The translations under genes were made by a program, and so were the position numbers. Below are positions 1 through 9,219 of a stretch of 64,000 nucleotides of DNA, one piece after another. The stretch covers positions 682,001-746,000 of the forward strand of contig NZ_CP104205.1 of NCBI RefSeq assembly GCF_025244665.1, given 5' to 3'. Under the pieces are notes generated by a model. That model was not told the origin of the DNA. It worked only from the letters and a program-made list of their open reading frames with translations, and searched no databases. The DNA comes from Maribacter litopenaei. Lineage in GTDB: Bacteria > Bacteroidota > Bacteroidia > Flavobacteriales > Flavobacteriaceae. Within the stretch, counting starts at the first letter, position 1; each line of letters opens with the position of its first letter.

Positions 1-1062
1 GCGGTAAAAAGCCGGTAAGGTTCAATTTAAGTGTTTCCGAACCCAGCAGTTTGCGGCTTCATTTGGTTCTCGTGGGATTGACGTAGATAAAGATAGACAG
101 TTTTCTATAACAGGAGTAAGTTTGGGATTAGCAAAAAGGGTACAATGGCGGATGATTTCTTCACCATTTCCCACTCTTTAGGATACCAATTGTATGACTT
201 TAGAAATTATAATATAGGACTTTTTAATTTTGGTAATGGTAAGGCAAACTCATTGGCCTATACCTTAGGAATTTCTAGAAATGCTACTTTAGGTGGTAGA
301 ATATTCCCTAGGGGAGGTTCCAATTTTGAAATAACGGCTAAGTTTACACCACCCTATTCCCTTTTTAGCGATAAAGATTATGGGGCTTTAAAAGACCGCA
401 GTACTGAACTTACGGAGAAGCAATTTAGCCAAGGAGGTCTTACTGCCGCTGAAACGACGGAGTTACAGGATATAGACCAAGAAAGATTCCGGTTATTAGA
501 GTACTATAAGGTTAAATTTAAGGGTGATTGGTATACTACTTTGGCAGGAAGTGCGGATAAGACATTGGTATTACGTACTAATGCGGAATTCGGTTTCTTA
601 GGAAATTATAATAGTGATACAGGAGATGTTCCATTTGAACGTTTTTTTGTAGGTGGTGACGGTTTAGGTAATTTTACTTTAGATGGACGGGATGTAGTGC
701 AATTACGTGGATACGAAAACCAGTCTTTAACTCCATTGGATCCTTTAACTGGACGTCAAGAAGGTGGGTTGATTTACAATAAATTTTCGATGGAGCTTAG
801 ATATCCATTGACATTGAAACCTTCGGCTTCCATTTATGGGCTTACCTTTTTAGAGGCAGGTAACTCTTTCAACAATTTTCAGCAGTTTAATCCGTTTCAA
901 TTAAAACGATCGGCCGGTGTGGGGCTACGCATCTTTATGCCTGCGTTTGGTTTATTGGGAATAGATTTTGGTTATGGGTTTGATGAGGACTTAAGACCAC
1001 AATCCATAGGCAATGGTCCAAGCGGATGGCAGACGCACTTCATTATTGGTCAACAGTTCTAG
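1..1062 (+). CDS. bamA: BamA outer-membrane assembly protein, C-terminal part (partial, 2 frameshifts)
   Basis: This is the C-terminal beta-barrel of the Omp85 protein that inserts beta-barrel proteins into the outer membrane. The 5' end lies outside the window. Visible signs are the barrel-strand repeats, the RGY motif (VVQLRGYENQ, about 120 residues from the end) that closes the barrel lumen, and a terminal aromatic residue (IGQQF). The frame opens at base 3, breaks near 37-40 (CCGA where an S-R-T reading needs CCAGA) and again near 149 (W-P-D-D expected), after which it is open to the stop. Two Skp-type chaperone genes follow, the usual flavobacterial BamA neighbourhood. The family call is secure; the breaks look like sequence errors. 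Confidence 0.93.
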
Positions 1063-1122
1063 ATTTAAATTGAAATTTAAGTATCTGTCGTTAAGCTAAT
1101 CCTTTCATTTTAAAAGTTTTAG

Positions 1123-1130
1123 TAATTTTG
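1123..1130 (+). promoter_or_regulatory. Putative -7 element TAnnTTTG before first skp gene
   Basis: TAATTTTG matches the Bacteroidota -7 consensus and lies 36 nt before the start codon at 1167. No matching -33 TTTG is seen at 19 nt, so this is a weak call based on one element. Confidence 0.35.
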
Positions 1131-1166
1131 GCACGATATTTTCTATTAGATTAAACGATATCAAAA

Positions 1167-2005
1167 ATGAAGTCAAAAACAAAAGTTCTTTTATTTCTTG
1201 TGACCGTTTTAACGGGACTTAATTCCATAGCCCAAAGAGGGGTTAGGATAGCCTACGTGGATATGGAATATATTCGGAAAATGTGGAAGAGTATAGGGAC
1301 GCAAGTGAGCAACTCGATACCAAGATCCAGAAATGGAAGGTGGAAATCGAGCAGAAGCAAAGTGTTGTGGAACAGATGAAGAAGGACTTAATGGCCGAAA
1401 AAGTGCTACTGACTCTGAACTCATTGAGGAACGTGAGGAGGAGATTCAAATCCTTGAAAAGGAGATGATTGAGTATCAACAGGATAGGTTTGGTGCACAG
1501 GGAGATTTGGTACTTCAAAAACGTAGGTTGATACAGCCAATTCAAGATCAAGTGTTTAATGAAGTCCAAAAATTGGGTGCCAATAAAAAATATGATTTTA
1601 TTTTTGATAAATCTGCGGATGTCGTAATGTTGTACTCCGAAAAAAGACACGATATTAGTGACTTGGTCTTAGGGGAATTGCAAGAACAAGAAAAATTAGC
1701 AAAACTAAAGAAGGGACGGATACCGAAGCAGATTTGAGGCCTTTGAAAGGGATGATGAAATAGTGGAGGAGGAGGAAGTTTCAGAAGCTTTGCAGGAGCG
1801 TATAGATAGAGCGGCAGAGGCTCAGGCGGCAAGGGAGAAAACTGCTGCCGAAAAGAGGGAGGAACAGCTGAAATTGCGTGAAGAGCGAAAGAAGGCTTAT
1901 GAGGAAAGAAGAAAAAAATTGTTAGAAGAACGGGAAGCTAAGAAAAAAGAGAAGGAAGAAGAAAGAAATAAGGATAATCAGGAAGGAAATTCCGATAATA
2001 ACTAG
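1167..2005 (+). CDS. Skp/OmpH family periplasmic chaperone, long form with charged tail (3 or more frameshifts)
   Basis: A periplasmic chaperone of the Skp (OmpH/HlpA) family that holds unfolded outer-membrane proteins for BamA. A signal peptide (residues 1-22, ending SIAQ) is followed by RGVRIAYVDMEYI, a coiled coil, and the family signature KYDFIFDKSADVVMLYS near residue 150. After the domain comes a long tail of almost only E, K, R and A. The frame breaks near 1275 (CTGGA read as CGGA), near 1414 (TCTGGA read as TCTGA), and twice at 1723-1737 (CCAGA read as CCGA, plus one lost T). With these restored it is one protein of about 279 residues. It sits between bamA and a second, intact skp gene. 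Confidence 0.85.
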
Positions 2006-2054
2006 AAATCATTAACCATTAATTAATACTCAAATAAGAATTAAATTTTAACTC

Positions 2055-2564
2055 ATGAAACAAGTAAAGAAAATTGCGGTTGCCTTAATGTTGTTCGTGG
2101 CGGCGACCAGTTTTGTAAATGCGCAAAGTAAAGTTGCACATATTGATGTAACCCAATTGCTTTCCGCCATGCCGGAAATGAAGGCAGCAGAAGCCGAGCT
2201 TAAAAAACTTCAGGAAACATATGGTGCCGATATTCAAGCTTCAATGACTGAGTTGCGTAATAAGTATACCCAATATCAAAATGAGGCAACTTCAAAATCC
2301 AAGGAGGAGAATGAAAAGAGAGCAGTAGAGCTTCAGGGTATGGAGAAAACTGTTGGAGAGTTCCAACAAAACGCGCAACAGGAAATTCAAAAGAAACAAG
2401 CGGAGTTGTTCGCACCTATATCCGAAAAGGCAAAAGCGGCCATAGAAAGGGTTGCCGCGGCCCAAGGTTTTGACTATGTTATTGATGCACAAGCAGGTAG
2501 TGGATTAATCGTTGCAAATGGAAAGGACCTATTGGCCGATGTAAAAAAGGAATTAGGGATTTAA
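2055..2564 (+). CDS. skp: Skp/OmpH family periplasmic chaperone, short form
   Basis: An intact 169-residue second Skp/OmpH copy. It has a cleavable signal peptide (MKQVKKIAVALMLFVAATS then FVNAQ), the opening strand KVAHIDVTQLLSAMPEM, a long coiled coil (residues 45-115) and the closing strand FDYVIDAQAGSGLIVANG. Length is normal for the family. The start follows 49 bases of AT-rich spacer after the first copy, so both are probably co-transcribed, and the transcript ends at the strong hairpin immediately downstream. The paralogue upstream carries a charged extension that this copy lacks, which suggests divided roles (inference). Confidence 0.93.
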   Translation: MKQVKKIAVALMLFVAATSFVNAQSKVAHIDVTQLLSAMPEMKAAEAELKKLQETYGADIQASMTELRNKYTQYQNEATSKSKEENEKRAVELQGMEKTVGEFQQNAQQEIQKKQAELFAPISEKAKAAIERVAAAQGFDYVIDAQAGSGLIVANGKDLLADVKKELGI

Positions 2565-2581
2565 AATACCCATAAACGAAA

Positions 2582-2612
2582 AAAAGCCATTCCTTATGGA
2601 ATGGCTTTTTTT
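2582..2612. terminator. Bidirectional rho-independent terminator
   Basis: The inverted repeat GCCATTCC - TTAT - GGAATGGC is flanked by an A-run on the left and a T-run on the right, giving a perfect 8-bp stem extended by A-T pairs. It sits between convergent genes (skp ending at 2564 and the minus-strand glycosyltransferase ending at 2611) and can serve both. Confidence 0.9.
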
Positions 2613-3464
2613 ATGAAATTATTTTTGATTTTATGTTTCTCCAGCGTAGTTGACGAATAAATTTACCTTCTTCCTCGCTAACCACAAATGCTTCTTTTTG
2701 TTTGATTGACTCAATATAACCAATAAAATTGTCTAAAAAAGCCATAGGTCTTTTTGTTTTGACGGCCATTTTTAAAGAAGCTATCAGAGTTATCCAAAAA
2801 CCATATCTCATGGTATGCATAGCTTTTCCTTGTAACAGCCTTGCTTTTTTATTGTATGCTTTGCCAGTGGGTCTTAAATGTTTTACATGTAAGCCTTTTT
2901 CCGTATAGATTTCGTATCCGTGAAATTGTGCCAATAATTCATCAACTGTATCCCATCCCATAGCATTTTTTAGGCCACCTATGGCTTCAAAACAAGATTT
3001 GGAATACGCTTTAAATGCTCCTCGTACATGATTTTTGTCCATTGGGTGGTTTAGCTTCCAAGCTCCCTTTTCGTCCTGCTCATAGGCAAATCCACCAGCT
3101 ATTCCGATTTTGTGTGAGTCATTAAAAATTCTTGAAATGGCTTCGAAATAATTGACAGGTAAAACAATGTCGGCATCGAGCTTTACAATAAAATCAAAAT
3201 CGGTATCCAATATCGCCAGTCCTTTATTGAAGGCCTCTATTACCTTGCTTCCAGGCATATGTTTTGGTGATGAGGTAGTATTCAGTATTTCAATATAAGG
3301 TACGGTTTCGGCAAATTCGGTGATAATTTTCTCCGTATTGTCCGTAGAATTGTCATTAACGACCACTACTTTTTTGGGTAGTAAGCTTTGCAGTATAATA
3401 CTCTCCGAGTTAAGGAAATGAACTCCTGCTCATTGTGGGCCGGTATGATGATATAATAATTCAA
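2611..3464 (-). CDS. Glycosyltransferase family 2 (1 frameshift)
   Basis: A GT-A fold glycosyltransferase, probably adding a sugar to a lipid or surface polysaccharide. N-terminal IIIPAHNEQEF is the nucleotide-sugar binding strand, VVVVNDNSTDNT follows, and the metal-binding DxD is in VKLDADIVLP (about residue 100). The frame is broken near 3405-3408, where T-L-E-S needs CTGGA but CGGA is present. The proposed start is TTG at 3464, which gives L/M-NYYIIIPAHNE at the usual family position; it lies 8 nt after the stop of the upstream methyltransferase, so the two form an operon. Acceptor unknown. Confidence 0.85.
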
Positions 3465-3472
3465 TGATCAAA

Positions 3473-4002
3473 TTATTGGCTATTTTTTCTAGTCGCGTAT
3501 ACAATGTAGTAACGCGGCGTAAACGTTCTAAAAAGAGGCCTTAAACCAATTTTTTTGACTGGGTGCGTCCATTTTTTAGTTTCTTGAATTTCCCAGCCTG
3601 ATTTCTCCAAAAGCCAATCGAACTGCCAGTCCTCAAATTCGTGATAATGTCGATCCCGGACATCCGTTTTACTTCTGTAAGCGGGTGAAAACCAAAGTCG
3701 CAAGGGAACACTTGCTACCAATTTATTGGCTTTTATTTTCGAAAGGACGTTCAATGGTGCCAATAAGTGTTCAAATATTTCAAAGGCGGTAACAACTTGC
3801 GCATCTGAGTTGATAATTGAACTAAAATCAAAATCCAAATCTTCGCCCTTTGTGTTTTCCACTTTGAACCCTTCCCTAATCATGATTTCCGAAAAGGGGT
3901 TTTCAACCCCAAGGTCAGAATAAACTCATCGTTTTTGATGTGTTTTTTCAAGAACTGTAAGGTATTTCTAAACCTTTTGTTGGGAAAGCTGTTTTCGTAC
4001 AT
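3473..4002 (-). CDS. Class I SAM-dependent methyltransferase (1 frameshift)
   Basis: A small Rossmann-fold methyltransferase of the Methyltransf_11/23 type. The ATG at 4002 opens MYENSFPNKRFRNTLQFL; the SAM-binding motif I region reads ILDLGVENPFSEIM once a lost base at 3915-3919 (GTCCAGA read as GTCAGA) is restored. Motif II is VVTAFEIFEHLLAPL, and a C-terminal RYYIVYATRK closes the fold. Restored length is about 176 residues. It is followed by a family-2 glycosyltransferase 8 nt downstream, so a role in glycan or lipid modification is likely but the substrate cannot be read. Confidence 0.8.
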
Positions 4003-4080
4003 TTTAAATTAATAATTCAGCCCAATGTAAACGGCAGTGCTGGCTACATCAACAAAGTTATTCAAAATACTTTTAGCTTC

Positions 4081-6933
4081 TCATTCCGCATCTGCATAGG
4101 CTTCAATAGGAGCACAGGTACAAATTAGATTTCTGTCTCCATAGGCATCATCCACTCGGCGTACGGCGGGCCAAAACTTGTTTTCTGCCACATACGGTAG
4201 TGGAAACGCTGCCTTTTGCCTTGAATAGGGGAAAACCCAAACATCGCTCGTTACCATTTGCAAGGTATGTGGTGCATTTTTCAGAACGTTGTTCGGATTA
4301 TCCATTTCTGCAGCATCAATCTCTTCACGTATGGAAAGCATGGCCTCACAAAAACGATTTAACTCCTCCAAACTTTCACTCTCTGTGGGTTCAATCATGA
4401 GGGTTCCTGCAACTGGGAAGGAAACTGTAGGTGCATGAAATCCATAATCCATAAGTCTTTTGGCAATATCTGTAACCTCGATTCCTTTTTGTTTAAATGG
4501 CCTGCAATCAATGATCATTTCATGAGCGGCTCGTCCTTTTTCTCCAGTGTAGAGAACATCAAACTTACCATTCAATCTGTGTTTTATATAGTTGGCATTG
4601 AGTATGGCGATTTTGGTTGATTTTGTCAATCCTTCCATACCTAACATTTTGATATATCCATAGGAGATAAGACATACCAAGGAACTTCCCCAAGGAGCTG
4701 CCGAGATGGCGGAAATAGCTTCTTTACCCCCTGTTTTTATTACCGGGTTGCCAGGTAGAAATGGAGCCAATTGTGATGCTACACATATTGGGCCTACACC
4801 AGGACCTCCTCCGCCATGTGGGATTGCGAAGGTTTTGTGAAGGTTTAAGTGGCAAACATCAGCACCAATGGTAGCTGGATTTGTCAATCCCACTTGGGCA
4901 TTCATATTTGCACCGTCCATGTATACTTGGCCTCCATGGTCATGTATTAGTTTAGTTATTTTTCTAATGGAGGATTCGAAAACTCCATGGGTAGAGGGAT
5001 AGGTAACCATTAAGGCGGAAAGATTATTCGAATGAAGTTTCACTTTTTCTTCCAAATCATCAACATCAATGTTTCCCTTGTCATCTGTTTTGGTCACTAC
5101 CACTTTCATTCCTGCCATAACGGCCGATGCTGGATTGGTTCCGTGGGCGGAGGCAGGAATCAAGCAAATATTTCTATGCCCTTCGCCATTAGCCTCGTGA
5201 TAGGCCCTTATTACCATTAAACCTGCATATTCACCTTGAGCCCCTGAATTTGGTTGTAAGGAAGTATCCGAAAAACCTGTAATAGTTGTAAGATCCTTGG
5301 CCAATTCCCTCAGCACAATTTGATAGCCTTCTGCCTGCTCCACGGGTACAAAAGGATGAATATTTCCCCAGCTGGCATTACTCAAAGGTAACATTTCGGA
5401 GGCGGCGTTCAATTTCATGGTGCAGCTTCCTAAGGATATCATGCTATGGTTCAAGGACAAATCCTTTCTCTCCAATTTTTTTATGTAGCGCATCAGTTCC
5501 GTCTCGGAATGATAACTGTTGAATACCCTATTTTCTAGGAAGGGGGTAGCTCTTTGAATATTTTGGGGAATTGATGATTCACCTATTAACTCAGTAATCT
5601 CGGCGACTTCTTTTTGCTTAGCCTCAGAAAAAATGCCAATGATTTGGTTTAGGTCTTTAATGGAGGTTGCTTCGTTTACGGCAATAACTACGGAATCTGA
5701 ATTAGGATATAAAAAGTTAACCATTTCACGCTCCGCAATAGGACGGATAACGTCTTCGTTGGCCTTAACATGAATAGTATCAAAATAAGCACTGTTACTT
5801 TGATAATACCCCAGCTTTTCCAAGGCATCAGTGAGTGTACTTGCTGTAGAATTTACTTTTTTGGCAATGTACTTAAGTCCTTTTGGACCATGGTACACTG
5901 CATACATTCCGGCCATAACGGCTAAAAGCACTTGGGCCGTGCAAATATTGGAGGTTGCCTTGTCCCTTTTAATATGTTGCTCCCTTGTTTGTAGGGCCAT
6001 CCTCAAAGCCGGCTTGTCGTCCTTATCTTTGGTGACTCCTATAATTCTTCCGGGGATATTTCTTTTATATTCTTCTTTGGTCGCAAAAAAAGCCGCATGT
6101 GGACCTCCATACCCCAATGGGATACCAAATCTTTGGGAGGTTCCAACAACCACATCAACTCCTAACTCTCCTGGGGGTGTTAAAAGAACCAAACTTAAAA
6201 TATCCGCCGCTACGGCAACTTTAATATCCTTTTCCTTGGCCTTTAAAACAAATTGCGTATAATCATAAGCCTGACCAAATTTGCCAGGATATTGTAACAA
6301 AGCACCGAAATAGTCCCCCTCAAATTCAAAATCTTCATGATTGCCAATAACCAACTTTATTCCCAAAGGGTTGGCCCGTGTTTCAAGTAAAGACATTGTC
6401 TGTGGCAATACCTCCTCCGAAACAAAAAACTTTACAATCTCATTTTTCTTCTGATCTCTAGTTCTAACTTCAAAAAGCATGGTCATTGCTTCGGCAGCCG
6501 CTGTACTTTCGTCCAGTAAGGAGGCATTGGCAAGTTCCATTCCGGTTAAGTTGGAAATTACCGTTTGAAAATTTAACAAGGCTTCTAACCTGCCCTGAGC
6601 GATTTCAGCTTGGTACGGGGTATAGGCAGTATACCAACCCGGATTTTCTAAAATATTTCTTTTGATTACTGACGGAGTTAAGCTTTCGTGGTATCCCAAG
6701 CCTATATAGGTACGAAAAACCTTGTTTTTCTTTGAAAGTTCCTCTAGGTGAGCCAAAAATTTGTGCTCGCTCATAGGGGGTGGGAGGTCTAACGTTTTTT
6801 TAAGCCTAATATCATCGGGAATGGTCTCATAAATCAGCTGATCTAAACTGTCAACCGAGATAGTCTTTAACATATTGTCAAGGTCTTCTTCTCGTATACC
6901 AATATGGCGGGATGCAAACACGTCAGTCTTCAT
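4081..6933 (-). CDS. gcvP: Glycine dehydrogenase (decarboxylating), P-protein
   Basis: The PLP-dependent P-protein of the glycine cleavage system: it decarboxylates glycine and passes the aminomethyl group to the H-protein lipoyl arm. It is an intact 950-residue single-chain form, normal for this group. It starts MKTDVFASRHIGIREEDL, the family N-terminus; the PLP-lysine motif LNLHKTFAIPHGGGGPGVGP lies near residue 700; GSCTMKLNAASEM and the glycine-rich PNSGAQGEYAGL loop are present. It is the longest gene in the window without any lesion. The other gcv genes are not adjacent, as is usual in flavobacteria. Confidence 0.98.
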   Translation of the reverse strand: MKTDVFASRHIGIREEDLDNMLKTISVDSLDQLIYETIPDDIRLKKTLDLPPPMSEHKFLAHLEELSKKNKVFRTYIGLGYHESLTPSVIKRNILENPGWYTAYTPYQAEIAQGRLEALLNFQTVISNLTGMELANASLLDESTAAAEAMTMLFEVRTRDQKKNEIVKFFVSEEVLPQTMSLLETRANPLGIKLVIGNHEDFEFEGDYFGALLQYPGKFGQAYDYTQFVLKAKEKDIKVAVAADILSLVLLTPPGELGVDVVVGTSQRFGIPLGYGGPHAAFFATKEEYKRNIPGRIIGVTKDKDDKPALRMALQTREQHIKRDKATSNICTAQVLLAVMAGMYAVYHGPKGLKYIAKKVNSTASTLTDALEKLGYYQSNSAYFDTIHVKANEDVIRPIAEREMVNFLYPNSDSVVIAVNEATSIKDLNQIIGIFSEAKQKEVAEITELIGESSIPQNIQRATPFLENRVFNSYHSETELMRYIKKLERKDLSLNHSMISLGSCTMKLNAASEMLPLSNASWGNIHPFVPVEQAEGYQIVLRELAKDLTTITGFSDTSLQPNSGAQGEYAGLMVIRAYHEANGEGHRNICLIPASAHGTNPASAVMAGMKVVVTKTDDKGNIDVDDLEEKVKLHSNNLSALMVTYPSTHGVFESSIRKITKLIHDHGGQVYMDGANMNAQVGLTNPATIGADVCHLNLHKTFAIPHGGGGPGVGPICVASQLAPFLPGNPVIKTGGKEAISAISAAPWGSSLVCLISYGYIKMLGMEGLTKSTKIAILNANYIKHRLNGKFDVLYTGEKGRAAHEMIIDCRPFKQKGIEVTDIAKRLMDYGFHAPTVSFPVAGTLMIEPTESESLEELNRFCEAMLSIREEIDAAEMDNPNNVLKNAPHTLQMVTSDVWVFPYSRQKAAFPLPYVAENKFWPAVRRVDDAYGDRNLICTCAPIEAYADAE

Positions 6934-6954
6934 GATTTGAATAAATTAGTCGTG

Positions 6955-6962
6955 CAAAATTA
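6955..6962 (-). promoter_or_regulatory. Putative -7 element TAATTTTG for gcvP
   Basis: On the minus strand TAATTTTG (TAnnTTTG) ends 21 nt before the gcvP ATG. A TTTG lies upstream but only 14 nt away rather than about 19, so only the -7 element is convincing. Confidence 0.45.
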
Positions 6963-7048
6963 GTCATTAATTAAATCAAAAAAGACCTTTGAAATACCTT
7001 CCTTGAAGAAAGTTTTTAACTAAAAACATTGTTTATAAACAGTTTGGG

Positions 7049-7056
7049 TACATTTG
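7049..7056 (+). promoter_or_regulatory. Putative -7 element TACATTTG, near-leaderless start
   Basis: TACATTTG fits TAnnTTTG and ends only 4 nt before the ATG at 7061; a TTG lies 17 nt upstream. Transcription would begin at or within a few bases of the start codon, so the mRNA would be leaderless or nearly so. Confidence 0.5.
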
Positions 7057-7060
7057 TTTC

Positions 7061-7875
7061 ATGGGGTATCTACGGCGTCTTTTTGATTTCTACATCAATG
7101 CAAGTATCCATGTTGCGTTTGCTGTTTTTGCTCTTGCCCAGATTACGATAAAAACTTTTGGACTTCAAGAAGTTGGGCATTTGGCATGGTTCCTTTTTTT
7201 GGAACCATAGCATGTTACAATTTTATAAAATATGGGGTAGAAGCGGAGAAGTATATCATAGTGGCAAATCCCTACCAGAAAAACATACAAATAGTAAGTC
7301 TTTTGGCTGCTATCATAGCATGCTACCTATCATATTATCTCGCTGTAGATATATGGGTGGGCATTATGGCTTTAGTGTTTTTAACTGTTGTTTATGCCAT
7401 ACCAGTGCTGCCAAATGCAAGAAACCTTAGAAGTTTAGGGGGGCTTAAAATATTTATAGTAGCACTAGTATGGGCGGGTACAACGGTTATACTCCCAGCA
7501 TTGGGTTCATTTGTGTCTCTTTCTTGGGATATTTGGGTAGAAGCTATCCAAAGATTTTTATTCGTATTGGTGTTGTTGGTTCCATTTGAAATACGAGATC
7601 TCAAATATGATAGCCTGGAACTAAAAACGATCCCACAAAGGTTTGGGGTGAGAAACACAAAAATATTTGGAGTTATACTCGTGGTCATTTTTTATGTAGT
7701 AACTTTTCTAAAGGACGACTTAAATGTAACAGAAGTTCTGGTAAAGGCCTTCCTTTTTTTTGGTCTACTAATATTAATGTTTTCTTTTGGTAAAAATCAG
7801 GGCAAATATTTTGCCTCTTTCCGGGTTGAAAGTATCCCTATAGCTTGGTATATTATCCTGGTCCTTTCCCAATAA
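7061..7875 (+). CDS. UbiA-like multi-pass membrane protein (1 frameshift)
   Basis: An integral membrane protein of about 271 residues with around eight hydrophobic segments. The spacing of segments and the short charged motif FEIRDLKYDSLELKTIPQRF (about residue 165) resemble the second Asp-rich motif of UbiA prenyltransferases. The usual first NDxxDxxxD motif is replaced by NFIKYGVEAEKY, so prenyltransferase activity is doubtful. The ATG at 7061 gives MGYLRRLFDFYINASIHVAF; the frame breaks in a T7 run at 7194-7200, where eight T restore FLFFGTIACYNF. It ends 5 nt from the convergent sigma/anti-sigma pair. This is a conserved-hypothetical type in flavobacteria; its substrate is unknown. Confidence 0.7.
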
Positions 7876-7880
7876 ATGTC

Positions 7881-8120
7881 CTAGCTGTATCTTTTGATGC
7901 TTTCCTTCATGTTCAATTTTTCCTTTTCTGAAAGGGTATGAAGTTTTGCCTTATCACAAAGTGAGGTCAATTTTGTATTCTGTTTGGTATATGCCGCACA
8001 GATTTTACAAAAGACAATATGAAATTTTAGTTTGAGCCTTTCCGCAAAGGTAGCTTCGTTATACTGCGCCCTTGTACAAATATCCGCCGCTTTTTCACAA
8101 GAGATCATGCGTTGAACCAT
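7881..8120 (-). CDS. Small Cys/His-containing putative anti-sigma factor
   Basis: A 79-residue protein starting MVQRMISCEKAADICTRAQ. The sequence contains two Cys pairs around a helical segment (ISCEKAADIC and VFCKICAAY) plus conserved His residues, resembling small zinc-finger anti-sigma partners of ECF sigma factors. Its ATG overlaps the end of the sigma gene (TGA at 8105-8107 lies inside this gene), implying translational coupling. In the given bases it is read as the C-terminus of the sigma protein, but this fusion comes from an extra base at 8150-8155. Function as an anti-sigma is inferred from position and size. Confidence 0.65.
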   Translation of the reverse strand: MVQRMISCEKAADICTRAQYNEATFAERLKLKFHIVFCKICAAYTKQNTKLTSLCDKAKLHTLSEKEKLNMKESIKRYS

Positions 8121-8666
8121 TTTTGATTTAAACATTCCATTAAGGCCGTTCTCGGCTCTATGTATCATTACCCAAAGGTTAGACGGGTTAATCCCCATTT
8201 CATTACAAATTTCTTCTGTGCTGATACCTTGAATGGTTTTCATTTTGAAAACTTGGGATTGTTTTTGGGGCAATTTGTCTATGCAAATCTGTAAGGCCAG
8301 TCCCAATTCTTCATTTTCTATGGAATCACTTCCGGAATTCCCATTAGGGTCTGCTACTTTTTCTTCTAACCAATCGCCTTCGTTTTCATCATGCCCGCGT
8401 AAATTCATACGGACTTCAGCCCTTCCTTTTTTGGAATTTGATTTCCGATAGTAATCTATCACCTTACGTTTTAGGATAGCTATCAGCCAGGTACGCTCGG
8501 CTGCCTCGCCTTTGTAGTTTTTTGCCGACTTAAGACCGGCCAAAAATGTTTCGGAAACCAAATCCTTGGCAGTCTCTACATCACTTACTTTTCCAATGGC
8601 ATAGTTGAATAGGTAATCGGCATACTGGTCTACCCAGGAATTCGGATTTAATTGGTTTTCTGCCAT
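8105..8666 (-). CDS. ECF-type RNA polymerase sigma-70 factor (1 frameshift)
   Basis: An alternative sigma factor of about 186 residues with region 2 (DQYADYLFNYAIGK..AKDLVSETFL..TWLIAILKRKVIDYYR) and region 4 (LPQKQSQVFKMKTIQGISTEEIC, then INPSNLWVMIHRA helix-turn-helix). The start is placed at ATG 8666 (MAENQLNPNSW); an in-frame ATG lies at 8684. Near 8150-8155 the bases TCTCGG replace TCTGG; restoring this changes the end to RTALMECLNQKWFNA and stop at 8105, the usual ending for this family. The uncorrected frame instead runs on into the small downstream gene and gives a false 267-residue fusion. Confidence 0.85.
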
Positions 8667-8773
8667 TGTTGAGTGTTGTAGCAAAAATAAAAGAATTTTC
8701 CTTTTACACTTGCAATTTTAATAAATGCATATTTTATATTTTTACAAGTGGTCGTGCCACTTAAAATGAAAAT

Positions 8774-9142
8774 ATGATGAAATATAAACTGATTTTATTC
8801 CTTTGCCTTATTTTAAATTTGTCTTGTGCCCAAACACAGACCCCTTCCTCAAAACCCATAACCAGTGTGACCACTGATGAGTTAAAAAATGTGGTTTTAT
8901 TGGACGTTAGAACTCCTGAGGAGTACCAACAGGGCCATTTGGAAAATTCCTTAAACGTGAACTGGTACGATTCTGATTTTGTCCAACAAGTTGAGGGAAT
9001 AGACAAAGACGATACCATTTACGTGTATTGTAAGTTGGGGGGCAGGAGTGCCAAGGCCCAGGAAAAATTAAAATCCCTAGGTTACAAAAACGTTGTAAAT
9101 TTAGAAGGCGGGTATGACGCATGGTCAAGTAAAAAGCAATAA
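8774..9142 (+). CDS. Rhodanese-like domain lipoprotein
   Basis: A 122-residue exported protein with one rhodanese (sulfurtransferase) domain. The N-terminus has a hydrophobic segment ending in a lipobox-like LNLSC (Cys about residue 18), so it is probably a lipoprotein. The domain shows VVLLDVRTPEEYQQGHLENS and the active-site loop YVYCKLGGRSAKA with the catalytic Cys at about residue 86, then NVVNLEGGYDAW. It is intact, single, and transcribed away from the sigma operon. The sulfur acceptor is unknown. Two ATG codons are in tandem at 8774 and 8777; either may start translation. Confidence 0.88.
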   Translation: MMKYKLILFLCLILNLSCAQTQTPSSKPITSVTTDELKNVVLLDVRTPEEYQQGHLENSLNVNWYDSDFVQQVEGIDKDDTIYVYCKLGGRSAKAQEKLKSLGYKNVVNLEGGYDAWSSKKQ

Positions 9143-9219
9143 TATTTTATACTCCTAGTGTATATTTTATTTTACAGGGAGCTAAAGCCCTTACTTATAC
9201 CTTAGTTATTTTATTAGAG

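Noticed and set aside
4081..6933. Long plus-strand frames opposite gcvP
   Set aside because: They lie fully inside an intact gene on the other strand and show only shadow composition without family features.
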